NCBI GenBank assembly: GCA_021298235.1
Contig: JAJTDX010000122.1
Location: 1 to 5,457 of the forward strand
DNA: 5,457 nt
From: Cryomorphaceae bacterium
Lineage (GTDB): Bacteria; Bacteroidota; Bacteroidia; Flavobacteriales; Crocinitomicaceae
Direction: 5' to 3'
The notes under the pieces were generated by a model. The model saw only the letters and a program-made list of their open reading frames with translations, ran no database searches and was not told where the DNA came from. Every line of letters starts with the position of its first letter. Positions within the stretch are counted from its first letter, which is position 1. Position numbers and translations under genes: made by a program. This document shows positions 1-5,457 of the stretch, piece by piece.

Positions 1-2
1 AT

Positions 3-35
3 GTGGATTTTGAAGAGGTTAACGACAAGAAATAA
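3..35 (+). CDS. Possible C-terminal end of a plus-strand gene (partial, product unknown)
   Basis: Reading frame 3 is open from the left edge and ends VDFEEVNDKK followed by TAA, about 20 bases before a terminator hairpin whose T-run faces the plus strand. A terminator in that direction implies a plus-strand transcript arriving from the left. This charged tail, ending just ahead of the hairpin, is the likeliest reading frame for it. Frame 2 also stops (TGA at 11-13), so it is an alternative. Ten residues are far too few to assign a family, and the gene would converge on kup. Both the frame choice and the existence of the gene are inference. Confidence 0.35.
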   Translation: MDFEEVNDKK

Positions 36-55
36 ATTTCCTTACAGTCGAATTG

Positions 56-86
56 AAAACGGAGACCAAAGTTCTCCGTTTTTTTT
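56..86 (+). terminator. Intrinsic terminator between convergent genes, overlapping the kup stop
   Basis: The arms AAAACGGAGA and TCTCCGTTTT (56-65 and 73-82) pair perfectly around a 7-base loop. Plus-strand transcripts then run through eight T residues (79-86). On the minus strand the same stem is followed only by TTTT and then C, so termination from that side would be weaker. The last two T residues lie within the kup stop codon (85-87). The element most likely ends the plus-strand gene from the left and may also serve kup. Confidence 0.8.
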
Positions 87-2091
87 ATCCTTTATCCATT
101 GAGTCGGATTTTCCTTCTTTCAGGGTTTTTTTGTTGTCTTTTGTATAATCTTCGTAGTCCTCAATAATTTCTTGTTCGTATTGTTTTGTTACACTAATTG
201 GAATGTATTCCACGATGACATTAGTTTTATCCAATCCAAAGTCTTCAGCGGGTTTTAAACCGGTAGCTTTGACAAAACGATATGCTTTCACACACAAACT
301 TTGAAAGGCAGTCAGCTTATTATCCATGGAAACACGCGAATTCAGTACAATAAACTTATAATCTGGTTCTTCAAAAGTTCCTTTAATACTGTCGAAAACA
401 CTCTCTCCTGATAGCTCCCCTTTATCAATCATTTTGGAATGAATCTTTCGTAACATGTATTCAATGCGGTGTTCTTCTTTAAATCCTAATTGAATTGTGA
501 CATAATAGCTCGTCTTATCAATTATTTGTTTTACAGAGTAATGAATGCCCCAAGGATCACTAAGGATTTCAACATGCAGGAACCAGTATACTCCAGCTCT
601 CCTTGGTTTTTTCTTGAACAAAGAATAAAATACAGTCGAATCGAGTTTTCCCGGGCTATTACTTCTGGTAGGGTAGACGAGATTTGAGGCTTCGTATGGA
701 ATAGCCGAATCATTTTTAACGGCTTGAAGAAGTGGGATTACCCGATTCATCGAAATATATTCGGTGATGCTTTTTCGTAATTTCTTGGCTTTATAGTATA
801 AGTATAGAATCGAAAAGAAGGAGGATGCTAAAATGAGTGTAAACCAACCGCCGTGTACAATCTTACCCAAATTGGAAAGAAGGAATGTACCTTCAATAGA
901 AAAGAAAACTGCGAAAATAACTAGATAAAATATGCGTGTTTTTGGGTACTTCAGCAACAGTAAGTAACAGAGAAGAATTGATGTCATGACCATGTCGATA
1001 GTAATGGCAAGTCCATAAGTGGCCTCCATATTTGAGGATTTTCGAAAAACGGCAATGACAAGAAGGCAACCAGCCATTAGTACCCAGTTGACAAATGGAA
1101 TATAAATTTGCCCTTTATGATCAGATGGGTATTTTACTTTTAGGTTAGTCCAAAGATTTAGTTTGATTGCTTCATTCATCAGCGTAAACACACCTGTAAT
1201 AAGTGCTTGTGATGCAATGATCGTTGCAGCAGTGGCAATACCAATTGCAAATGGAAGAATATTTGGTGGTACCATTGCATAAAAGACTGTTTGTTTAGGA
1301 GCCAAATGAAAGCCTTCCTTTAGGCAAAGCGCTGACTGTCCTAGATAATTGATTACCAAAAGAGTACTCATCAATCCCCAGCTAATTCGGATATTTTGTT
1401 TCCCGCAGTGTCCCAAGTCTGAATACAGAGCCTCTGCACCAGTTGTACATAGAAATACAGCTCCAAGAACCCAGAAACCACCATCAACATTGAAGATGAG
1501 ATTATACGCCCAATAGGGATTAAATGCTTCAAGTACTGCAGGGTTTTTGGAAATGTTTATGATCCCAAGATAACCTAAGAATAAGAACCAGACAAGCATT
1601 ACTGGACCAAACGCTTTTCCAATCGCTGAGGTACCAAATTGCTGAACGGAAAAAAGTGCCACAATGATTCCGACCACAACGGGGATTACCGGGAAGTCCG
1701 GGTTGATATTATTGATTCCTTCGACTGCAGAAGAAATTGAAATGGCAGGCGTTATGAAACCATCAGCGAGTAGTGTGGCACATCCAATGAGTGCAGGAAT
1801 TATGACCCATTTTACCCTTTTTGCCTTGAGCAATGCAAATAGTGCGAATATTCCACCTTCGCCTTTGTTATCTGCATTGAGAGCGAAATAGATGTATTTG
1901 ATTGTAGCAAGAAGAATGAGCGTCCAGATCACACTTGAAAGACCTCCCATGATCAGATCATGCGAGAAATTCGTCCCCTGACTCGTAATCGCCTGAAAAA
2001 CATAGAGTGGGGAAGTACCGATATCTCCAAAGACGATCCCTATGGTGATCAGTACCCCTGCCATAGAGGCCTTGTGTGTATTGAGTGACAT
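85..2091 (-). CDS. kup: Kup/HAK/KT-family potassium uptake transporter
   Basis: This 668-residue inner-membrane protein belongs to the Kup (Trk-independent) family, which imports K+, in characterised members by proton symport. The family signature GDIGTSPLY is at residues 22-30, followed by DNKGEGG (74-80), ADGFITPAIS (109-118) and GAEALYSDLGHCGK (218-231), all typical of Kup. About twelve hydrophobic segments can be read: roughly 11-31, 50-70, 95-118, 134-150, 160-180, 204-222, 236-256, 277-305, 330-349, 357-380, 386-406 and 412-433. A hydrophilic, presumably cytosolic domain follows (about 434-668) and ends in a Lys/Asp/Glu-rich tail. The length is usual for the family. The ATG at 2091 is preferred because it places the signature at residue 22. 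Met10 is a possible but less likely start. The gene lies beyond the rplT terminator, so it is probably its own transcription unit. I see no truncation or frameshift. Confidence 0.96.
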   Translation of the reverse strand: MSLNTHKASMAGVLITIGIVFGDIGTSPLYVFQAITSQGTNFSHDLIMGGLSSVIWTLILLATIKYIYFALNADNKGEGGIFALFALLKAKRVKWVIIPALIGCATLLADGFITPAISISSAVEGINNINPDFPVIPVVVGIIVALFSVQQFGTSAIGKAFGPVMLVWFLFLGYLGIINISKNPAVLEAFNPYWAYNLIFNVDGGFWVLGAVFLCTTGAEALYSDLGHCGKQNIRISWGLMSTLLVINYLGQSALCLKEGFHLAPKQTVFYAMVPPNILPFAIGIATAATIIASQALITGVFTLMNEAIKLNLWTNLKVKYPSDHKGQIYIPFVNWVLMAGCLLVIAVFRKSSNMEATYGLAITIDMVMTSILLCYLLLLKYPKTRIFYLVIFAVFFSIEGTFLLSNLGKIVHGGWFTLILASSFFSILYLYYKAKKLRKSITEYISMNRVIPLLQAVKNDSAIPYEASNLVYPTRSNSPGKLDSTVFYSLFKKKPRRAGVYWFLHVEILSDPWGIHYSVKQIIDKTSYYVTIQLGFKEEHRIEYMLRKIHSKMIDKGELSGESVFDSIKGTFEEPDYKFIVLNSRVSMDNKLTAFQSLCVKAYRFVKATGLKPAEDFGLDKTNVIVEYIPISVTKQYEQEIIEDYEDYTKDNKKTLKEGKSDSMDKG

Positions 2092-2105
2092 ATTCGAAAT
2101 TTGAA

Positions 2106-2113
2106 CAAATGTA
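2106..2113 (-). promoter_or_regulatory. Candidate Bacteroidota -7 box for kup
   Basis: On the minus strand this reads TACATTTG, an exact match to the TAnnTTTG -7 consensus of Bacteroidota primary-sigma promoters. It ends 14 bases before the kup ATG, so a start site a few bases downstream would leave a leader of only about 8-10 bases. I could not find a clean TTG-type -33 element at the usual spacing. The nearest TTTG runs lie about 8 and 29 bases upstream. The box fits kup having its own promoter after the rplT terminator, but it remains a sequence match in AT-rich DNA. Confidence 0.4.
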
Positions 2114-2143
2114 ATTCAATTCAAAACATGCGAAATAAAACAC

Positions 2144-2173
2144 AAAAAAAATCCCAGTCATATGACCGGGATT
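2144..2173 (-). terminator. Intrinsic terminator of the thrS-infC-rpmI-rplT operon
   Basis: Read on the minus strand, an almost perfect palindrome (AATCCCGGTCAT with its complementary arm, one G-T pair, centred in CATATG at 2150-2173) is followed directly by eight T residues (2151-2144). It lies 24 bases after the rplT stop. The strong stem and long T-tract make this a standard Rho-independent terminator, which separates the translation operon from kup. On the plus strand no T-run follows the stem. Confidence 0.92.
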
Positions 2174-2197
2174 CTTACTATACAGAATTTAATCTTG

Positions 2198-2545
2198 TTA
2201 TTTCTTCACTGCATCCACGACCGCCTTGAATGCTTCAGGGTGGTTGAGCGCCAGGTCAGCCAATACCTTACGGTTCAGCTCGATACCGCTCTTGTGAACA
2301 GCTCCAATGAATTGAGAATAGCTCATTCCGTGCGCACGGGCACCCGCATTGATACGAGCAATCCAAAGTGAACGGAAGTTTCTTTTCTTTTGCTTACGAC
2401 CTTCATAAGCATAGTTCAAACCTTTTTCAACTGCATTTTTTGCAACGGTCCAAACATTTTTTCTGCGACCAAAGTATCCTTTGGCAAGCTTCATCAAGTT
2501 TTTTCTACGAGCTCTTGACGCTACGTGATTTACTGATCTAGGCAT
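2198..2545 (-). CDS. rplT: 50S ribosomal protein L20
   Basis: This 115-residue, strongly basic protein is L20 (bL20), which binds 23S rRNA early and is needed for assembly of the large subunit. It begins [20 protein letters not shown], continues with the conserved [10 protein letters not shown] (21-30), and carries the L20 signature at 54-70 (K54, R58, L60-W61, R64, N66, R70 in the expected spacing). The basic N-terminal extension that threads into rRNA and the C-terminal globular part are both present, and the length is normal. It is the last gene of the operon, 140 bases after rpmI and 24 bases before a terminator. L20 represses its own operon translationally in E. coli and acts through a leader in Firmicutes. 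Whether it does so here is unknown, but the upstream spacer contains hairpins. Confidence 0.98.
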   Translation of the reverse strand: MPRSVNHVASRARRKNLMKLAKGYFGRRKNVWTVAKNAVEKGLNYAYEGRKQKKRNFRSLWIARINAGARAHGMSYSQFIGAVHKSGIELNRKVLADLALNHPEAFKAVVDAVKK

Positions 2546-2584
2546 AATCTTTAGTTTTTTGATAAAGAGTGCAACATTTTTTGC

Positions 2585-2607
2585 GCCATCGCTAAAGCTT
2601 TAGCGGC
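2585..2607 (-). promoter_or_regulatory. Hairpin in the rpmI-rplT spacer, upstream of rplT
   Basis: The spacer contains the perfect 16-base palindrome CGCTAAAGCTTTAGCG (2590-2605). On the minus-strand transcript an outer GCC/GGC pair (2605-2607 with 2585-2587) can extend the GCTAA/TTAGC stem across a 3-base bulge. No T-tract follows it (GCGCAAAAAATG), so it is not an ordinary terminator. Its position about 40-60 bases before the rplT start would suit a regulatory or processing structure, but no known leader class is recognised. Confidence 0.35.
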
Positions 2608-2670
2608 ATGCGATCAGCTGACTTAGTTACTCGTTACCGGGTTAAACAATTAATAAACCTTTGTGCTTTC

Positions 2671-2686
2671 ATCAGCCGAGGCTGAT
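2671..2686 (-). promoter_or_regulatory. Hairpin at the rpmI stop codon
   Basis: The arms ATCAGCC and GGCTGAT can form a 6-bp stem with a CTCG tetraloop on the minus-strand transcript. The first arm begins with the last base of the rpmI TAA stop. No T-tract follows (GAAAGCACAAAGG), so it is not a typical intrinsic terminator. It could stabilise or mark the 3' end of the upstream message, or be part of a folded rpmI-rplT spacer. Function is unproven. Confidence 0.35.
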
Positions 2687-2883
2687 TACTTCATGCACAA
2701 TTGTAATTTTACATTTGACACGTCTGATTCGTGAACGAGCCCAGGCGCTGTCAGGTTACGCTTACGTTTTGTCGACTTCTTTGTCAAGATGTGACTTTTA
2801 AACGCATGCTTTCTTTTGATTTTACCGCTTCCAGTTACAGTGAATCGCTTCTTTGCACTGGATTTAGTTTTCATTTTTGGCAT
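2686..2883 (-). CDS. rpmI: 50S ribosomal protein L35
   Basis: This 65-residue, highly basic protein is L35 (bL35), a small component of the large ribosomal subunit. The L35 signature [11 protein letters not shown] spans residues 4-14 and is followed by the conserved [26 protein letters not shown] region (about 16-42). Length and sequence are typical of Bacteroidota L35. The ATG at 2883 gives the standard MPKMKTK N-terminus. A purine-rich GAAGAGAG lies immediately before it but is too close and too unlike AGGAGG to call a classical ribosome binding site. The gene sits between infC and rplT as in most bacteria, with unusually roomy spacers on both sides. Confidence 0.98.
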   Translation of the reverse strand: MPKMKTKSSAKKRFTVTGSGKIKRKHAFKSHILTKKSTKRKRNLTAPGLVHESDVSNVKLQLCMK

Positions 2884-2935
2884 CTCTCTTCGTTTTTAAA
2901 GGTTACCTCTGTATAGCTTCTTGTATGGTAGTTTC

Positions 2936-2984
2936 AAAAATAATGCTTCGCTAACGCTTGCATATTATCAAAAGCTACGCTTTT
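2936..2984 (-). promoter_or_regulatory. Two tandem hairpins in the infC-rpmI spacer (possible attenuator)
   Basis: Read on the minus strand just after infC, the first hairpin is AAAAGC-GTA-GCTTTT (2984-2970), a perfect 6-bp stem. The second pairs ATAAT and GC with GC and ATTAT (2968-2960 against 2946-2940). It has a 2-base bulge, an internal GC/GC helix with a GTTA loop, and runs straight into five T residues (2940-2936). This looks like a weak intrinsic terminator that would only partly stop transcription, since rpmI and rplT lie beyond it. The same T-rich end also reads TATTTTTG (2942-2935), which matches a TAnnTTTG -7 box, so an internal promoter is a competing reading. Confidence 0.4.
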
Positions 2985-2986
2985 TC

Positions 2987-3535
2987 TTATTTCTTTTTCG
3001 GGTTGATCATTATGATCATTCGCTTTCCTTCCAGTTTTGGCAATTGTTCTACGGCACCAATATCCGAAAGTTCCTGAGCGAATTTCAACAACAGAATCTC
3101 TCCACGGTCTTTGAATACAATTGTTCTACCACGGAAGAAAACATAAGCTTTCACTTTATTTCCTTCTTCCAAAAACTTACGAGCGTGGGCTAGCTTGAAG
3201 TTGAAATCATGGTCGTCTGTATTCGGTCCAAACCGAACTTCTTTCAATACGACTTTGCTCTGTTTTGCTTTAAGCTCCTTTTGTTTTTTCTTTTGGTTGT
3301 ACAGAAATTTTCTGTAGTCCAAGATCTTACAGACTGGTGGGACGGCATTTGGAGAAATTTCAACCAAATCCATTTCTTGTTCTTCAGCCATTCGAATAGC
3401 ATCGGAAGTAGACATTACTTTGGGTTCCTGTCCATCAAGAACTAGTCGAATTTCACGTGCCAAGATCTTTTCATTGATCTTGTGTTGCTCAGTTTCTTCT
3501 CTTTTTACAAAAGGTTTTTTCGTATTTTTTCTCAT
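2987..3535 (-). CDS. infC: Translation initiation factor IF-3
   Basis: This 182-residue protein is IF3, which binds the 30S subunit, keeps it apart from 50S and checks start codon and initiator tRNA pairing. The N-terminal domain (about 18-86) shows [34 protein letters not shown] (56-74) and [12 protein letters not shown] leading into the linker. The C-terminal domain (about 94-179) begins [14 protein letters not shown] and ends [14 protein letters not shown], as in E. coli IF3. Both domains are complete and the length is normal. The start is ATG at 3535, directly preceded by an in-frame TGA, so the protein cannot extend upstream. It is not the rare AUU start used for infC autoregulation in E. 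coli. The gene begins 8 bases after thrS ends, which implies cotranscription and possibly translational coupling. Confidence 0.98.
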   Translation of the reverse strand: MRKNTKKPFVKREETEQHKINEKILAREIRLVLDGQEPKVMSTSDAIRMAEEQEMDLVEISPNAVPPVCKILDYRKFLYNQKKKQKELKAKQSKVVLKEVRFGPNTDDHDFNFKLAHARKFLEEGNKVKAYVFFRGRTIVFKDRGEILLLKFAQELSDIGAVEQLPKLEGKRMIIMINPKKK

Positions 3536-3543
3536 TCAGTTTT

Positions 3544-5457
3544 TTAAACTTTGGACGACAATTCCGCTTCAATCGTTTGATGAACTGTTTTTACAAACGA
3601 ATCCAAATCCATACTTCCTAAATCTCCATGTCCCCGTTGTCTTACGGATACTTGATTATTTTCAGATTCTTTTTCGCCGATAATCAGCATAAAAGGTATT
3701 TTTTTCAATTCTGCATCGCGGATCTTCTTCCCGATCTTTTCGTTCCTGTCGTCGACAAAGCCGCGAATATCGGAATTATTTAGCATATCTGAAAGTTTTT
3801 CTGCGTAGGTATTGAATTTCTCAGAAATTGGCAGTAGTGCAAATTGTTCAGTTGACAGCCATAAAGGAAAGTCTCCGGCACAATGTTCGAGAAGCACAGC
3901 AACAAATCGTTCCATCGAACCGAAGGGAGCTCGATGAATCATAACCGGGCGATGTTTCTGATTGTCCGCTCCGGTATATTCCAACTCAAATCGTTCCGGC
4001 AAGTTATAGTCTACTTGAATCGTACCGAGCTGCCATTCACGGCCAAGGGCATCCTGAACCATAAAATCTAGTTTAGGTCCGTAGAAAGCAGCCTCACCAT
4101 ATGCCACTACCGTGTTCAGCTCTTTTTCTTCTGCGGCCTCTATAATGGCTCGTTCTGCTCGTTCCCAGTTTTCATCGCTTCCGATATACTTTGTCGGATT
4201 TTCCGGATCTCGAAGAGAAATCTGAGCTTTGAAGTTATTGAAATCCAGTGTTTTTAATACATACAAAACGATGTCTATGACGCTCTTGAACTCATCTTTC
4301 ACTTGTTCTTGTGTGCAGAAAATATGGGCATCATCTTGAGTAAATCCCCTTACCCGGGTTAATCCGTGCAATTCACCGGATTGTTCATAACGATATACTG
4401 TTCCAAATTCTGCGAAACGAGCAGGTAAATCTTTGTAGGACCGTGGTTTTGATTTGAAAATCTCACAATGATGCGGACAATTCATAGGTTTCAGGTAGAA
4501 TTCTTCATCAACATCGGGAGTACGGATTGGCTGAAAGCTGTCAGCACCATATTTTGCATAATGTCCTGAGGTTACGTACAATTCTTTGTTGCCAATATGT
4601 GGTGTGATCACCTGATCGTAACCGGCTTTGCGCTGTGCTTTTTTCAAAAAGTTCTCCAATCGCTCTCGTAATGCAGCTCCTTTTGGAAGCCAAAGAGGTA
4701 ATCCTTGACCAACTTTTTGAGAAAAGGTAAATAGTTCCAACTCTTTTCCAAGCTTTCTGTGGTCTCTTTTCCGAGCCTCTTCAAGTTTTGCAAGATGTTC
4801 ATCAAGCTCCGCCTGCTTTGGAAATGTAACTCCGTAAATCCTAGTTAATTGTTTGTTCTTCTCATCGCCACGCCAGTAGGCACCGGCGATGGCTGTTAAC
4901 TTGACGGCTTTTATAAAGCCTGTATCAGGAATGTGTGGTCCGCGGCAAAGATCTGTAAAGTTACCCTGTGTGTAAAATGTAATTTCTCCATCATTCAATC
5001 CCTCCAATAATTCGAGCTTGTAAGGATCTGCTTTTTCTTCAAAATAAGCGACCGCTTCAGATTTGCTAATTTCTTTTCGAATAAAGGGATTCTTTTCTCT
5101 GGCGAGCTCCTTCATGGTTTGCTCTACTCGTTCGAGGTCTTTCTCCGAAATGGAATGTTCCATCAGGTCAATGTCGTAATAAAAACCATTGGCAACCGGA
5201 GGCCCTATGGCGAGTTTAACTCCCGGGTAGAGCTTCTCAAGGGCTTCGGCCATAAGGTGAGCGGAAGAGTGCCACATGGTCGATTTTCCTTCCTCGTCAT
5301 TCCAGGTAAGAAGCTGGATTGTGCAGTCGAAATTCAGCGATCTCATGGCGTCAATTACTTCACCATTCACTTTCGCAGCTAGAACGTTGCGCGCCAGTCC
5401 TTCGGATATACTTTTCGCGACATCCAGAGACGTTATTCCTTTGTTGTACTCCCTGAT
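3544..5457 (-). CDS. thrS: Threonyl-tRNA synthetase (5' end cut by the window edge)
   Basis: This class II enzyme attaches threonine to tRNA-Thr in the cytoplasm. The frame is open to the right edge, giving 637 visible residues. Its first 29, [16 protein letters not shown] onward, belong to the N-terminal TGS domain, so only about 10 residues are missing. The GTG at 5370 is an internal valine of VNGEVIDA, not the start. Numbering from that valine, the editing domain carries HSSAH (H34, H38) and CRGPH (C142, H146), the residues used to clear mischarged serine. The catalytic core has the zinc ligands C298 (MNCPHH), H349 (DDAHIF) and H479 (MIHR), motif 2 around R327 in YRYEQSG, and motif 3 GSMERF with R488. 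The anticodon-binding domain fills about 505-608 and includes [15 protein letters not shown]. All key residues are intact. It heads the infC-rpmI-rplT cluster, as in many bacteria. Confidence 0.98.
   Translation of the reverse strand: MREYNKGITSLDVAKSISEGLARNVLAAKVNGEVIDAMRSLNFDCTIQLLTWNDEEGKSTMWHSSAHLMAEALEKLYPGVKLAIGPPVANGFYYDIDLMEHSISEKDLERVEQTMKELAREKNPFIRKEISKSEAVAYFEEKADPYKLELLEGLNDGEITFYTQGNFTDLCRGPHIPDTGFIKAVKLTAIAGAYWRGDEKNKQLTRIYGVTFPKQAELDEHLAKLEEARKRDHRKLGKELELFTFSQKVGQGLPLWLPKGAALRERLENFLKKAQRKAGYDQVITPHIGNKELYVTSGHYAKYGADSFQPIRTPDVDEEFYLKPMNCPHHCEIFKSKPRSYKDLPARFAEFGTVYRYEQSGELHGLTRVRGFTQDDAHIFCTQEQVKDEFKSVIDIVLYVLKTLDFNNFKAQISLRDPENPTKYIGSDENWERAERAIIEAAEEKELNTVVAYGEAAFYGPKLDFMVQDALGREWQLGTIQVDYNLPERFELEYTGADNQKHRPVMIHRAPFGSMERFVAVLLEHCAGDFPLWLSTEQFALLPISEKFNTYAEKLSDMLNNSDIRGFVDDRNEKIGKKIRDAELKKIPFMLIIGEKESENNQVSVRQRGHGDLGSMDLDSFVKTVHQTIEAELSSKV

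Noticed and set aside
1..102. A plus-strand frame opening with ATG at base 1 (34 codons)
   Set aside because: It runs through the terminator hairpin and T-run and into the 3' end of kup, and its translation looks like non-coding sequence. Frame 3, ending at 35, is the better candidate.
1664..1891. Plus-strand open frame of 75 residues
   Set aside because: It is fully antisense to the kup transmembrane region. Its composition mirrors the kup codons and it resembles no family.
1958..2161. Minus-strand open frame of 67 residues overlapping the kup start
   Set aside because: It is out of frame with kup, crosses the rplT terminator region, and its sequence is a frameshifted copy of the kup N-terminus (for example DRLWRYRYF in place of VFGDIGTS).
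2614..2621. Short palindrome TCAGCTGA in the rpmI-rplT spacer
   Set aside because: Eight bases is expected by chance, and it has no loop able to form a stable hairpin by itself.
3509..3546. T-rich runs on the plus strand around the thrS-infC junction, resembling terminator tails
   Set aside because: They are the complement of Lys codons at the infC N-terminus and A residues at the junction. No stem precedes them on either strand, and thrS and infC are only 8 bases apart.
2921..3683. Several plus-strand open frames opposite infC and the thrS 3' end (78-90 residues)
   Set aside because: They are Phe- and Leu-rich because they read the complement of Lys-rich infC codons. They have no recognisable domain and no promoter signal.
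1..5457. CRISPR array, mobile element, tRNA/rRNA gene, or a novel defence or biosynthetic system
   Set aside because: No spaced repeats, terminal inverted repeats, transposase-like frames or tRNA-like folds were seen. Almost all of the window is accounted for by conserved housekeeping genes.

Overview
The window is about 40% GC by eye and reads as a housekeeping locus of a Bacteroidota bacterium, probably flavobacterial or close to it. Three observations support this. The minus-strand gene order is thrS-infC-rpmI-rplT. No strong AGGAGG Shine-Dalgarno site precedes any start codon. A TAnnTTTG-type -7 promoter box lies ahead of the kup gene, and the ThrRS and L35 proteins have a Bacteroidota-like sequence style. 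I cannot name a genus.

All four complete genes and the one large partial gene are on the minus strand and are described here in transcription order, from right to left. Threonyl-tRNA synthetase (thrS) runs in from the right edge, and only about its first 10 codons are missing. Initiation factor IF3 (infC) starts 8 bases after thrS stops. After a 103-base gap with two hairpins comes ribosomal protein L35 (rpmI). After a 140-base gap with two more hairpins comes L20 (rplT), followed by a strong intrinsic terminator at 2144-2173. This is the classical translation operon: ThrRS charges tRNA-Thr, IF3 controls initiation fidelity and ribosome recycling, and L35 and L20 are proteins of the 50S subunit.

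Beyond that terminator a separate minus-strand unit encodes a Kup-family K+ uptake transporter (kup). It probably uses its own promoter and has a very short leader. At the far left the kup stop codon abuts a terminator hairpin at 56-86. The T-run of this hairpin faces the plus strand, so it probably ends a convergent plus-strand gene, of which only about 10 C-terminal codons may be visible (3-35).

I found no mobile element, CRISPR array, RNA gene or novel system. There is no gene-free stretch over 300 bases. The parts most worth a second look are the two structured intergenic spacers flanking rpmI, which could hold attenuation or ribosomal-protein autoregulation signals. The second is the infC start, which is an ordinary AUG directly preceded by an in-frame stop.
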